Source of the DNA: Lachnospiraceae bacterium
Lineage (GTDB): Bacteria > Bacillota > Clostridia > Lachnospirales > Lachnospiraceae
Assembly (NCBI GenBank): GCA_017557525.1
Contig: JAFYYN010000056.1
Location: forward strand, 1-64,000
Reading direction: 5' to 3'
Length of the DNA stretch: 64,000 bases
Each line of letters starts with the position of its first letter. The stretch's first letter is position 1. Shown here in pieces: positions 1 through 9,208 of this stretch. The translations under genes were made by a program, and so were the position numbers. A model generated the notes under the pieces. That model did not search any database. It worked only from the letters and a program-made list of their open reading frames with translations, and was not told the DNA's origin.

Positions 1-28
1 ATTATAATTATTTAGTATTGTCAATTAT

Positions 29-1246
29 TTATTGTTTTTTTATATACAGATTCTTCCCTACTTCTTCAATCATACCTTTCAGTTCCAGTTCTATGAGGAT
101 GGTGGGCAATACGCCAGGAGCGATTTCGGTTCTTTCTGCAATTTCATTTATCTGTGTTGGCACAATCTCCAGACTCTCATACACTTTTTTCTCATCTCCC
201 TTTAGTGCCTCGCCCAATGTTTTCTTTCTCTTTTTTTCTGCTTTAAGCAGCATGGTATACTTGTCTTTTAGTACCTCAATTATGTCTTCCGGTTCAGATG
301 CAAGCCCTGCTCCGTTCTTTATCAGACTGTTGCACCCATCGCTCACTGTGTCCCCTATCCTGCCGGGTATGGCAAATATTTCCCTGCCCTGCTCTAATGC
401 ATGGTCAACAGTGATGAATGTTCCGCTTTTCTTTCCTGCTTCTACTACTAAAAGGATATCTGCCAATCCCGATATGATGCGGTTTCTCTGAGGAAAGTTA
501 TATGGCAGTGCCTTTTCTCCCGGGTAGTACTCTGATACTATACCACCATTTGTTTTTGGTATTTCCCGGTCATCTTTTCCTCCGCTAGTATTTCTATCCG
601 GATTGTCATATTTATCATTTGTTTTGGGGAAAGATAAATCATTCTCATAAATACCATAAATATCATGAATATGCGACAATTTTTCAAATATATCTTTATT
701 TTCACTGGGATAACATACATCCACACCGCAGCCGAGTACCGCAGTAGTCTTTCCTCCGGCTTGTATTGCGCCCCTGTGAGCAAAACCGTCCACTCCCGAG
801 GCCATCCCACTTATGATATTTATGCCTGCCTGTGCCAGACTTGAGGAAAACTTGAGACACATTTCCCGCCCGTATATACTGCATCTTCTGCTGCCTACTA
901 CTGCAACTGCGGGCAGATTGTCATCAGGCAGCTCTCCCCTGTAGAAAAGGAATGATGGTGCGTCTGGTATTTCTCTTAAACGCTCGGGAAACTCCCTGTC
1001 ATCCACCGTTATAAATTTAATACCCTTTGCCCTTATCCTTTCTGCTTCTGCCTCAAAATCTATCCTCCTGTAATTAATCAGCTGTTCCACCTGATAATCT
1101 TCAAGCAGTGGTATATTTCTTAAAACTTCTTCTCTTGCTTTATATACCTCCTCCGGGGTTCCCAGCATTTCGAGCAGCATTTTCCTCCTTGCTGACAGCA
1201 GGCCCTTTACTCTTGATATATATAACCAGTATTCTTTTTCTGTCAT
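29..1246 (-). CDS. dprA: DNA-processing protein DprA
   Basis: DprA/Smf binds single-stranded DNA entering during transformation and loads RecA on it in the cytoplasm. The Rossmann-like core is clear: VAVVGSRRCSIYG, SGMASGVDGFAHRGA, VLGCGVDVCYPSEN, and NFPQRNRIISGL followed by GTFITVDHALEQGREIF. A C-terminal winged-helix-like domain (roughly the last 60 residues) follows. I start at 1246 (MTEKEYW) because AAGGAG at 1253-1258 sits 6 bases upstream; a longer reading frame to 1297 would overlap comM. Length 405, longer than the usual ~370, because about 40 hydrophilic residues rich in Asp, Asn and Lys are inserted between CYPSENKDIFEKL and GIVSEYYPG. comM ends 10 bases upstream, so the two competence-associated genes are probably cotranscribed. 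The downstream neighbour is outside the window. Confidence 0.95.
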   Translation of the reverse strand: MTEKEYWLYISRVKGLLSARRKMLLEMLGTPEEVYKAREEVLRNIPLLEDYQVEQLINYRRIDFEAEAERIRAKGIKFITVDDREFPERLREIPDAPSFLFYRGELPDDNLPAVAVVGSRRCSIYGREMCLKFSSSLAQAGINIISGMASGVDGFAHRGAIQAGGKTTAVLGCGVDVCYPSENKDIFEKLSHIHDIYGIYENDLSFPKTNDKYDNPDRNTSGGKDDREIPKTNGGIVSEYYPGEKALPYNFPQRNRIISGLADILLVVEAGKKSGTFITVDHALEQGREIFAIPGRIGDTVSDGCNSLIKNGAGLASEPEDIIEVLKDKYTMLLKAEKKRKKTLGEALKGDEKKVYESLEIVPTQINEIAERTEIAPGVLPTILIELELKGMIEEVGKNLYIKKQ

Positions 1247-1256
1247 TATTTTCTCC

Positions 1257-2783
1257 TTATGCATAATAATCCAAATTTCTATAACATAGTGCCTCAAGCA
1301 GGTGCGGCACCTTAATATCCTTTTCTCCTGCCATGTCGGCTATGGTCCTTGATACCTTTAGCAGTCTGTGGTAGCCCCTGGCACTAAGAGAATATTTGTC
1401 AAAGGCTTTTTCCATCAGTCTTTTTTCTTCTTCGCCCAAAGGACAGAACTCTGATGTCATTTTCCCGGTTAGCTCCGAATTAAAACTTATCGGCATTCCT
1501 TTATATCTTTCAAGCTGGACCTCACGGGCACGCATGACTCTTTCCCTTATAACTGCACTGAATTCCCCTTTCTTTGGTGAATTCAGTTCATCATATTTTA
1601 TCTCACTTACGCTGACACAAAGGTCTATCCTGTCAAGTACAGGCTGGCTGATACGTCTCTGGTACTGCTGGATCTGCCTCTCAGTACACGAGCAGCGTGA
1701 TCTGTCCGGGTAATGCCCGCACGGGCACGGGTTCATCGACGCTACCAGCATAAATCCTGCAGGATATGTATATGTGGCGTTCAGCCTGGATACCGTAACA
1801 AATCTGTCCTCTAAAGGCTGGCGCAGTGCCTCTATTGCTTCCCTGCCAAACTCAGGCATTTCATCCAAGAAAAGCACGCCGTTTACCGCAAGGCTTATCT
1901 CACCCGGTTTAGGCGTTGTCCCTCCACCTATCAGAGACGTGACTGTACAGGTATGGTGAGGTGCACGGAACGGTCTCCTTGTTATAAGATACTGCTCATC
2001 ACTTAGTAAACCTGCAACACTGTATATCCTTGAAATCTCCAGACTGTCTTCAAAGCTCATATCCGGCATGATGCCCGGTATACGTCTTGCAAGCATGGTT
2101 TTACCTGAGCCCGGAGGCCCCGAAAACAATATGTTATGCTGCCCCGAAACCGCTATCTCTGCAGCCCTCTTTGCAGCTTCCTGACCTGAAATATCCGCAA
2201 AGTCCTCTGTGAATTCGTCAGCGGACACCTTAAGCACTTCGTCTATCAAGCATTTCTCCGGTGCAAGCTCCCTTACTTCCAAAATGTACTCAATGATCTC
2301 GTTAAGGTCCTCTACGCCTATTACGTTAATCCCTTCTACTACCGCTCCTTCCTTTGCATTGCCCTTTGGTACAATAACAGTATGAATGCCCTCTGCTTTT
2401 GCGGCAATACAAATAGGAAGCACTCCGCTTATACGGTTTACCTTACCGTCTAAGCCAAGCTCTCCCACTATTAGCATATTATCAAGTTTTTCCTGTGGTA
2501 AAATTTCAGATGCCGCAAGACATGCCAATGCAATAGGCAGGTCAAACGCGGTCCCGGCTTTTCGTATATCCGCCGGTGACAGATTTACCGTGATATGCTT
2601 TGGTTTCAAAGCATAATTAGAATTTTTCAACGCCGTCTTTACTCTGTCCTTGGCCTCCTTTACCTCTGACGCAAGATATCCGACCATGGTAAACAGGGGC
2701 AGTCCGTCGCTAACGTCTGCCTCGACATTGATAAGTCTGGCCTCGATACCGTATACCGAGGCGCTTTTTACATTGCTGTACAT
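1257..2783 (-). CDS. comM: ComM/YifB-family AAA+ ATPase (Mg-chelatase-like)
   Basis: ComM is a hexameric AAA+ helicase that drives branch migration when incoming DNA recombines with the chromosome. The protein has the N-terminal ChlI-like Lon-protease-fold domain (residues ~20-165, FTMVGYLASEVKEAKDRV), a Walker A SGPPGSGKTML at ~221-231, Walker B VLFLDEMPEF, a zinc-like Cys segment NPCPCGHYPDRSRCSC and the C-terminal helical domain. Length 508 matches the family. The start at 2783 (MYSNVKSASVYGIEA) is chosen because AAGGAG lies directly upstream and family members begin this way; a frame open to 2819 has no comparable site. It precedes dprA by 10 bases. In E. coli-type numbering nothing essential appears missing. 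Confidence 0.95.
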   Translation of the reverse strand: MYSNVKSASVYGIEARLINVEADVSDGLPLFTMVGYLASEVKEAKDRVKTALKNSNYALKPKHITVNLSPADIRKAGTAFDLPIALACLAASEILPQEKLDNMLIVGELGLDGKVNRISGVLPICIAAKAEGIHTVIVPKGNAKEGAVVEGINVIGVEDLNEIIEYILEVRELAPEKCLIDEVLKVSADEFTEDFADISGQEAAKRAAEIAVSGQHNILFSGPPGSGKTMLARRIPGIMPDMSFEDSLEISRIYSVAGLLSDEQYLITRRPFRAPHHTCTVTSLIGGGTTPKPGEISLAVNGVLFLDEMPEFGREAIEALRQPLEDRFVTVSRLNATYTYPAGFMLVASMNPCPCGHYPDRSRCSCTERQIQQYQRRISQPVLDRIDLCVSVSEIKYDELNSPKKGEFSAVIRERVMRAREVQLERYKGMPISFNSELTGKMTSEFCPLGEEEKRLMEKAFDKYSLSARGYHRLLKVSRTIADMAGEKDIKVPHLLEALCYRNLDYYA

Positions 2784-2889
2784 TTCTCCTTCCTTGCTGA
2801 AGAGAAGGAGTATCTGCATATGGAGTTATGATAACGGGAAATCCCCGTTTTTTACGTTTTTTATCTAAATATCAATATAATCTTTAGCA

Positions 2890-3348
2890 TTACTCATGCT
2901 TTTTTATGATCTTCTGGAGCTCATGCATGAATGTATCAACATCCTGGAACTCACGATATACGGATGCAAATCTAACATAAGCAACCTGGTCGATCTTTTG
3001 GAGCTTCTCCATTATCTTTTCGCCGATAATGTTGCTTGGGATCTCCCTTGATTCAGAGGTAAAAAGCTCTGTTTCTATCTCATCGATCATCTGATTGATA
3101 GTATCGATGGAAACAGGCCTTTTATGACAGGATGCAAGTATACCCTTTTCGATTTTCTCACGATTATACTGCTCCCTGATGTTGCCCTTCTTGATAACTA
3201 TAACCGGGATAGTTTCGATCTTCTCATATGTGGTAAATCTCTTGTCGCATTTATCACACTGCCTTCTTCTCCTGATGGATGAACCATCCTCCGCAGGTCT
3301 CGAATCAATTACCCTGGTATCTTCATTTCCGCAAAAAGGACATTTCAT
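2890..3348 (-). CDS. nrdR: Transcriptional repressor NrdR
   Basis: NrdR represses ribonucleotide reductase genes by sensing (d)ATP through an ATP-cone. Residues 1-45 form the zinc ribbon (CPFCG then CDKCDKRF), followed by the ATP-cone (VIVIKKGNIREQYNREKIEKG to the end). Length 152 is typical. GAGGTG precedes the ATG. It has its own promoter (3398-3425) that overlaps the end of the upstream methyltransferase gene. comM starts about 107 bases downstream, so partial readthrough is possible. No NrdR-box pair was recognised in this window and no ribonucleotide reductase gene is nearby. Confidence 0.97.
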   Translation of the reverse strand: MKCPFCGNEDTRVIDSRPAEDGSSIRRRRQCDKCDKRFTTYEKIETIPVIVIKKGNIREQYNREKIEKGILASCHKRPVSIDTINQMIDEIETELFTSESREIPSNIIGEKIMEKLQKIDQVAYVRFASVYREFQDVDTFMHELQKIIKKHE

Positions 3349-3397
3349 GATATCTTCACCTCAAAAAATTGTATTGTTTTGTACACTTACAATTAAA

Positions 3398-3425
3398 ATT
3401 ATAGTGAATTGGGAATTTAAGTCAA
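3398..3425 (-). promoter_or_regulatory. Promoter of nrdR
   Basis: On the minus strand, -35 TTGACT (3420-3425) and -10 TATAAT (3398-3403) are 16 bases apart, 50 bases upstream of the nrdR start. The -35 box overlaps the stop region of the preceding methyltransferase gene. Confidence 0.8.
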
Positions 3426-4225
3426 GCCTTTTTTTGAGAAAAAACATACATTCCGATGCCGGCCGCTATAGTAAGATTAAGGGAATCCACATACTCGGTC
3501 TGAGGGATTATTATACTTGTCCCGTAATTTAGAAATTCATCTGGAAGACCCGTTGCTTCATTGCCAAACACCAGAGAATAAAGCTTTGGCTTAGGACAGT
3601 CATTTATGGTAAGAGGTCTTTCACCGTTTAGCATAAATGTGAAGATTTCTCTGTTGCTTAAATCTCCCCCATTCTCTTGGCCGATTCTGTCATCGAGCCT
3701 CTGAATTACGGGATTTATACTGCTTTTCCCTTGTTCGTCCGTACAGACATATTTCAGATAATCGTCAAATGATGAAAATCTTTTTTGCCTTGTCCTGAAT
3801 ACTGAGCCCATGGAGGCTCTTACTGTTTTGGGGTTAAAAATATCTGCGGCCGGCTCGATTATTGCGATATCCATAATGTTAAAGCCTGCCGCAGTCCTGA
3901 TTATCGTTCCGAGATTTCCCATATCGGAAGGGTTTACCAGGACAACGTGAGGCAGGGAATTGTCCAGCTCCTGCAGGTATTTCTTAAAAACACCTACAAC
4001 GTATACATTTCCCTTGTCACTAAGCTTATTTATCACCTTGTCATTGACTGAAAGCTTTACGCCCTTTTCCCTGCACTTTTTCTCCAGTTTTTGGTAATCT
4101 GTAAATGAAGCACTGCAGAATACCTCAACTATTTCCGAAGCCTTAGCCTCGATCAGCTCAAATGTAGGAAACGCCCCCAATGTATAGGAATAATCGAAAT
4201 CCTTTTTATAACTTTTTATATCCAT
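3422..4225 (-). CDS. TrmH/SpoU-family RNA 2'-O-methyltransferase
   Basis: SAM-dependent SPOUT methyltransferase expected to modify the ribose 2'-OH of rRNA or tRNA; the exact target cannot be read from sequence. SpoU motif 1 is NPSDMGNLGTIIRTAAGFN, motif 2 LVFGNEATGLP and motif 3 SLNLTIAAGIGMYVF; together these form the deep trefoil knot and SAM site. The N-terminal ~100 residues are divergent from the RlmB substrate-binding domain. I prefer the start at 4225 (MDIKSYKKDF), which has AGGA 6 bases upstream; an alternative ATG at 4240 lacks a properly spaced site. It is separated from tex by 69 bases, and the nrdR promoter begins inside its 3' end. Confidence 0.85.
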   Translation of the reverse strand: MDIKSYKKDFDYSYTLGAFPTFELIEAKASEIVEVFCSASFTDYQKLEKKCREKGVKLSVNDKVINKLSDKGNVYVVGVFKKYLQELDNSLPHVVLVNPSDMGNLGTIIRTAAGFNIMDIAIIEPAADIFNPKTVRASMGSVFRTRQKRFSSFDDYLKYVCTDEQGKSSINPVIQRLDDRIGQENGGDLSNREIFTFMLNGERPLTINDCPKPKLYSLVFGNEATGLPDEFLNYGTSIIIPQTEYVDSLNLTIAAGIGMYVFSQKKA

Positions 4226-4294
4226 ATCGTATCCTGCCATACCTGCCTGCCCTGCTTTCCATATCGCAGGCTGCAGGCAAGATAAGCTAAATAA

Positions 4295-6757
4295 TTACAT
4301 AATCATAGTAAGCTGTATTCTCTTCTTCTGAAGATCAACGCTCATAACTTTTACATCAACTACATCTCCGACGCTTAAGAGCTCAAGAGGATGCTTGATG
4401 AACTTTTTGTTTGTGATCTGTGAGATATGTACAAGGCCGTCCTGATGTACGCCTATATCCACGAATACACCAAAGTCGATAACGTTTCTAACGGTACCCT
4501 TAAGGATCATGCCTTCCTTTAAGTCCTTCATTTCGAGGACGTCCTGTCGGAGTATGGGTGCGGGCATATCCTTACGAGGGTCACGGCCGGGTTTCTCAAG
4601 TTCCTTAATGATATCATCAAGTGTGATCTCACCGATACCGAGCTCTTCAGCCAGTTTCTTTTTATCCTTTATCATGGTGCTTAAATGTGAAAGGCCTGCA
4701 CTACCCTTTTCATTTTTCACATTTTCATCAGCACCCATGATTCCTGCATTTGCTTTTGTTTCAGCCTCAGCGCCCTTATTTGCTACCGCATTTGCGTTAT
4801 CTCTCGTAACCACGTTCTTGCCGGACTTTGCAAGTGCCTGTGCAAGTAATTTACCCATAGCGGAATCCGCATTTCTTACCTGTATCTCATTCTTGTTTCT
4901 TCTGTCCTTGCCACCGCGAGCTGCTGCCTTTGCGTCCTTCTCGGCCTTTTCTGCCTCAGCCTTACGCTTGTCCTCGTCTTCCTTTACAGCCTTTGCCTGC
5001 TCTGCCTGGAGTGTCTTAATATCCTGGGGAGTAAAGCCGAGACTCTCTAACAGTTTCTTTGCAGCCTCATATGACTCGGGGTGAACACTGGTGTTATCCA
5101 GAGGGTTCTTTCCGCCGCGAATCCTCAAGAAACCTGCGCACTGCTCAAACGCCTTAGGTCCCAATTTCGGTACCTTAAGGAGTTCTGCTCTTGAAAGGAA
5201 TCTTCCGTTTTCCTCACGGTATGCAACTATGTTCTTAGCGATGGGCTTTGAAATACCCGATACATACTCTAAAAGTGAAGCTGATGCGGTATTAACATCA
5301 ACGCCAACCTTATTTACACAGTCCTCAACAACACCCTCAAGCTGCTCGCCGAGCTTCTTTTGGTTCATGTCATGCTGATACTGGCCAACGCCGATCGACT
5401 TAGGATCGATCTTAACAAGCTCTGCCAAAGGATCCTGTACGCGGCGTGCGATTGAAGCCGCACTACGCTGTCCTACGTCGAAATTCGGGAATTCCTCGGT
5501 AGCCAGCTTGCTTGCGGAATAAACGGATGCGCCTGCCTCGTTGGTGATTACATATGCAAGGTCGGGCTTATTCATTTCGTGGAGCAGCTCAACTATTACC
5601 TGCTCTGACTCACGGGACGCGGTACCGTTTCCGACTGAAATAAGCGTGATATTGTATTTCTCAATAAGCTGCTTTAAGATACGCTTTGACTTAGGGATAT
5701 CCTTATAGGGTGAATCGGTAGGATAGATAACTACGGTATCAAGCACCTTTCCGGTAGGATCAACTACTGCCAGCTTACATCCTGTACGGAATGCAGGGTC
5801 CCAGCCAAGTACGAAATGTCCTGCGATAGGAGGCTGCATAAGGAGTTGGGTAAGGTTCTTTCCAAATACCCTGATGGCGCTGTCCTGTGCCTTTTCGGTA
5901 AGATCTGAACGGATCTCACGCTCGATTGCAGGAGCTATCAGGCGGTCATATGCATCTGCTACTACTCCCTTTAAGATGTCATTTGTAAATTCATTGTCCT
6001 TCTTTATGGTATGAAGCTCAAGATACTTTATTATCTGATCTACGGGAGCCTCGATCTTTACTGTTAAGAACTTCTCGTCCTCGCCACGGTTAAGCGCAAG
6101 TACTCTGTGTCCAAGGATAGTACTGATCTTCTCGGAGAACTTGTAATAGTTCTCGTATACACTCTGAGCCTTTTCGTCCTTTGCCTCGGATACGATAAGG
6201 CCTTCATCACCGGTTAACTTCCTGATATAAATACGGTAATCAGCCTCATCAGAAATCTTTTCTGCGAGGATATCGCAGGCTCCTGCTATAGCCTCCTCAG
6301 CGGTCTTAACTTCCTTTTCTTCGTTAATGAAATCAGCGGCATACTCTGCAATAGGCTTGTCTGCCTCCTGAGCCCAGATGATATCTGCCAGCGGCTCAAG
6401 GCCTTTCTCCTTGGCTACTGTTGCCCTTGTCCTTCTCTTCTGCTTATAAGGACGGTAGAGATCCTCTACGACTACAAGTGTAGTAGCATCCAGTATCTGC
6501 TTCTTTAACTCGTCGGTCAGCTTGCCCTGCTCCTCTATGCTTGCAAGAACGGAAGCCTTTCTGTCTTCAAGATTTCGAAGATATGTAAGCCTTTCAAACA
6601 GATTTCTGAGTACCTCGTCATTTAATGATCCGGTTACTTCCTTACGGTAACGTGCGATGAAAGGAATGGTGTTTCCCTCATCGATGAGCTTTACTGTTGC
6701 GTCCACCTGTTCAAGCTTGATTCCGAGTTCCTTTGCAAGTTGTTCGTTGATGTTCAT
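4295..6757 (-). CDS. tex: Tex-family RNA-binding transcription accessory protein
   Basis: Tex is a cytoplasmic nucleic-acid-binding protein that affects transcription. Domains in order: N-terminal helical region from residue 1 (ELGIKLEQVDATVKLIDEG), YqgF-like RNase H fold (~330-460, GWDPAFRTGCKLAVVDPTG), helix-hairpin-helix repeats (NTASASLLEYVSGISKPIA and LLKVPKLGPKAFEQCAGFLR), and a C-terminal S1 domain (GTVRNVIDFGVFVDIGVH). At 820 residues it is longer than most Tex proteins (~720-780) because about 100 Ala/Lys/Glu-rich residues are inserted between the HhH region and the S1 domain; this is probably a disordered linker. It lies 71 bases after the phosphofructokinase gene. Confidence 0.95.
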   Translation of the reverse strand: MNINEQLAKELGIKLEQVDATVKLIDEGNTIPFIARYRKEVTGSLNDEVLRNLFERLTYLRNLEDRKASVLASIEEQGKLTDELKKQILDATTLVVVEDLYRPYKQKRRTRATVAKEKGLEPLADIIWAQEADKPIAEYAADFINEEKEVKTAEEAIAGACDILAEKISDEADYRIYIRKLTGDEGLIVSEAKDEKAQSVYENYYKFSEKISTILGHRVLALNRGEDEKFLTVKIEAPVDQIIKYLELHTIKKDNEFTNDILKGVVADAYDRLIAPAIEREIRSDLTEKAQDSAIRVFGKNLTQLLMQPPIAGHFVLGWDPAFRTGCKLAVVDPTGKVLDTVVIYPTDSPYKDIPKSKRILKQLIEKYNITLISVGNGTASRESEQVIVELLHEMNKPDLAYVITNEAGASVYSASKLATEEFPNFDVGQRSAASIARRVQDPLAELVKIDPKSIGVGQYQHDMNQKKLGEQLEGVVEDCVNKVGVDVNTASASLLEYVSGISKPIAKNIVAYREENGRFLSRAELLKVPKLGPKAFEQCAGFLRIRGGKNPLDNTSVHPESYEAAKKLLESLGFTPQDIKTLQAEQAKAVKEDEDKRKAEAEKAEKDAKAAARGGKDRRNKNEIQVRNADSAMGKLLAQALAKSGKNVVTRDNANAVANKGAEAETKANAGIMGADENVKNEKGSAGLSHLSTMIKDKKKLAEELGIGEITLDDIIKELEKPGRDPRKDMPAPILRQDVLEMKDLKEGMILKGTVRNVIDFGVFVDIGVHQDGLVHISQITNKKFIKHPLELLSVGDVVDVKVMSVDLQKKRIQLTMIM

Positions 6758-6828
6758 TTGTTTCGTTTCTCCTATATTTATTGTTGTTTACACCTTTGTC
6801 GATCATAGGGACATGATCTTAATAGTTT

Positions 6829-8979
6829 TCATCTCGATAGTTTCTTAGACATTTCTGCCATATATGCATCCGGGAATTTACTGAGGCGCATAGCCTTTTC
6901 CATATCAAAATCGGTAAATTCACCGTTCTGGTAAGCTACGATACGGTTCTTCTTGCCCGCATAAATAGCCTCAACCGCTTTTCCGCCCATAGCCGACGCA
7001 AATACACGGTCCTGGCAGGAAGGAGTGCCGCCGCACTGCAGTATTCCGAGTACTGTGGCTCTGGTCTCTAAGCCGGTGGCAAATTCTATGTTCTTTGCTA
7101 ACGATGCCGACTTTCCTACGCTTTCGGAATTAACTATCAGATGCAGCCTCTTTCCAAGCTTCTTTTTATTGATTATCTCAGAGATCATCCTCTGCTGGTT
7201 CTGATCATGGTATTCGTTGGTAATTATCTCCTCGGCACCTGTAGCAATACCGCACCAGAGAGCATTATGACCGCTTCTCTTTCCGGCAACCTCGATAACG
7301 CTGCATCGCTCATGGGATGCAGAAGTATCTCTTATCTTATCAATGGATTCCATCGCAGTATTGATAGCGGTATCGAAACCTATGGTATACTCTGTGCAGG
7401 CAACATCAAGATCGATAGTAGCGGGAATACCAATAACATTTATACCCTTTGCTATTAAGTCAAGACCGCCTCTCATAGTGCCGTTACCACCGATTATAAC
7501 AAGGACGTCTATCTTAAGCTCCTTTAAGGTCTCGATAGCCTTTTTCTGTCCTTCCTCAGTCATAAACTCAGGACAGTCTGAAGCCAAAAGCTGCGTACCG
7601 CCACGCTGAACGGTCTCGGACATGGTCTTGTTAGTCATCTCAAGATAATCCTTTTCTATAAGACCGGAATATCCCCTGCGGAAACCAAAGACCTTCATAT
7701 TGTATCCGATAGCGGAACGCACAACCGCACGGATTGCCGCATTCATACCGGGCGCATCCATACCGCTCGTAAGCACGCCGACTACTGTCTTTTTGCCGGT
7801 TGTCTCCTCATTTTCGACAGCCAGCAAACCCTCATTTTTCATCAGGCGGCTGTCACCCTTACGGGTAAGCTTTCCAAGCATATCAACAAGGAACGGATCA
7901 AGGGTCTTCTTCATAGCAAGAGCCTCATCCATGTCGAAATCCACGAAAGCTCCGTTTTTAAAAGCTACAACCCTGTTCTCTCCACCTTTAAGCAGGATAT
8001 CAACAGCCTTAGCACCAAATGCCGAAGCATAAACCCTGTCCTTACAGGTAGGGCTGCCACCGCGCTGCAGATAACCAAGGATCGTAGCAGAGGTAGGCAT
8101 ACCTGTTGCGTATTCAATACGCTTAGCCATACCCTCGGAATCGCCTATACCCTCAGCATTTATGATAATGTAGTGCTTTCTGCCACTCTTACGCTTAGTC
8201 TGAATATCATTTATGAGCTTCTGTTCCTCATACTTATAAAGCTCCGTAGTAAGCACAGCCTCAGCACCGTTAGCAAGACCGCACCAGAGAGCTATATAGC
8301 CCGCATGACGTCCCATAACCTCAATGATGGAACATCTTTCCTGTGAAGTAGAAGTATCCCTTATCTTGTCAATAGCATGCATTGCGGTATTAACCGCTGT
8401 ATCAAAGCCAATGGTGTATTCTGTACAGGCAATGTCAAGGTCAATCGTTCCCGGGATACCTATAACATTGATACCTCTGTCCTTTAATGTAAGGCAGCCT
8501 CTGTAAGAGCCGTCACCACCGATAACAACCAGAGCATCGATTCCATGCTTTTTACAGTTGGCAGCTGCGAGATCCTGGCCTTCGGTTGTGATCATCTCGG
8601 GACATCTTGCAGTAAAGAGGAAAGTACCACCCTTAGAAATGGTATCGGCTACACTTCTGGAATCAAGATCCACAATGTCCTCATCTATAAGACCTGAAAA
8701 ACCACGCCTGATGCCCTTAACAGCTATGCCGTTAGCAATCGCAGTACGCACAACCGCACGGATTGCCGCATTCATACCCGGTGCATCGCCGCCGCTTGTA
8801 AGCACGCCGATGGTCTTAATCTTATGCTTTTTCTCCTTTTTCTCTTCCTCCTGAATCTCAGCAGTATCACTGACTATGGTGACTTTCTCGATCTTCTTAG
8901 CGGTTGAATTTTTTCTGGTCTTTGCAGAATCCGTCTTTTTTGATTCCATTTTTGAACTGGTTTTCTCTTTCGCTGCCAT
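6829..8979 (-). CDS. pfkA: Double-length 6-phosphofructokinase (two fused PfkA domains)
   Basis: Phosphorylates fructose 6-phosphate in glycolysis. Two complete PfkA domains are fused: ~55-375 and ~397-716, after a Lys-rich tail (1-52). Aligned by eye to E. coli PfkA, domain 1 keeps the catalytic set (GGDAPG, R125, GGDGS with D156, TIDLD with D180/D182, MGR at 222-224, E276, LQRGG with R306). Domain 2 has SGM for SGG at 407, D468 for Arg72, GGNGT, AGK for MGR and C649 for Arg252, although D523 remains. Conversely S297 replaces Arg243 in domain 1 whereas domain 2 keeps R640. GGDG predicts ATP rather than pyrophosphate use. Ordinary bacterial PfkA is ~320 residues. AGGAG precedes the ATG. Confidence 0.93.
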   Translation of the reverse strand: MAAKEKTSSKMESKKTDSAKTRKNSTAKKIEKVTIVSDTAEIQEEEKKEKKHKIKTIGVLTSGGDAPGMNAAIRAVVRTAIANGIAVKGIRRGFSGLIDEDIVDLDSRSVADTISKGGTFLFTARCPEMITTEGQDLAAANCKKHGIDALVVIGGDGSYRGCLTLKDRGINVIGIPGTIDLDIACTEYTIGFDTAVNTAMHAIDKIRDTSTSQERCSIIEVMGRHAGYIALWCGLANGAEAVLTTELYKYEEQKLINDIQTKRKSGRKHYIIINAEGIGDSEGMAKRIEYATGMPTSATILGYLQRGGSPTCKDRVYASAFGAKAVDILLKGGENRVVAFKNGAFVDFDMDEALAMKKTLDPFLVDMLGKLTRKGDSRLMKNEGLLAVENEETTGKKTVVGVLTSGMDAPGMNAAIRAVVRSAIGYNMKVFGFRRGYSGLIEKDYLEMTNKTMSETVQRGGTQLLASDCPEFMTEEGQKKAIETLKELKIDVLVIIGGNGTMRGGLDLIAKGINVIGIPATIDLDVACTEYTIGFDTAINTAMESIDKIRDTSASHERCSVIEVAGKRSGHNALWCGIATGAEEIITNEYHDQNQQRMISEIINKKKLGKRLHLIVNSESVGKSASLAKNIEFATGLETRATVLGILQCGGTPSCQDRVFASAMGGKAVEAIYAGKKNRIVAYQNGEFTDFDMEKAMRLSKFPDAYMAEMSKKLSR

Positions 8980-9075
8980 GTTTCACTCTCCTAAATATTT
9001 CTTTATTCGATCCAAACTGTTCTATCATCTTAATGATATTACAATATCATATTTCATTACATAATAAATCTGCCC

Positions 9076-9199
9076 GGGTCAGTCCTATATCGGATATGGT
9101 CTAAAACCCTATAGTGAGCAGCAGATATGCGTAAACAATCGAATAGCATATCCTGCGAACGATTGTGGGTTTTAGACCGTACCGATATTGGACGGACCC
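9076..9199. repeat. Long imperfect inverted repeat between dnaE and pfkA
   Basis: Arms 9076-9109 and 9167-9199 (33-34 bases) pair with few mismatches; the outer ends read GGGTC and GACCC and the inner ends ATGGTCTAAAACCC and GGGTTTTAGACCGT. Inside, GCAGATATGC and GCATATCCTGC form a second stem. The element fills most of the 229-base gap and would give a long hairpin in either transcript or a cruciform in DNA. There is no T-run typical of an intrinsic terminator. It could be a small non-autonomous repeat element. Confidence 0.75.
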
Positions 9200-9208
9200 A
9201 CCCATAAA

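Noticed and set aside
2830..2870. ACGGG-AAATC-CCCGT hairpin followed by T's on the plus strand between comM and nrdR
   Set aside because: The T-run has the wrong orientation for the only genes present here (minus strand), and no plus-strand gene exists to be terminated.
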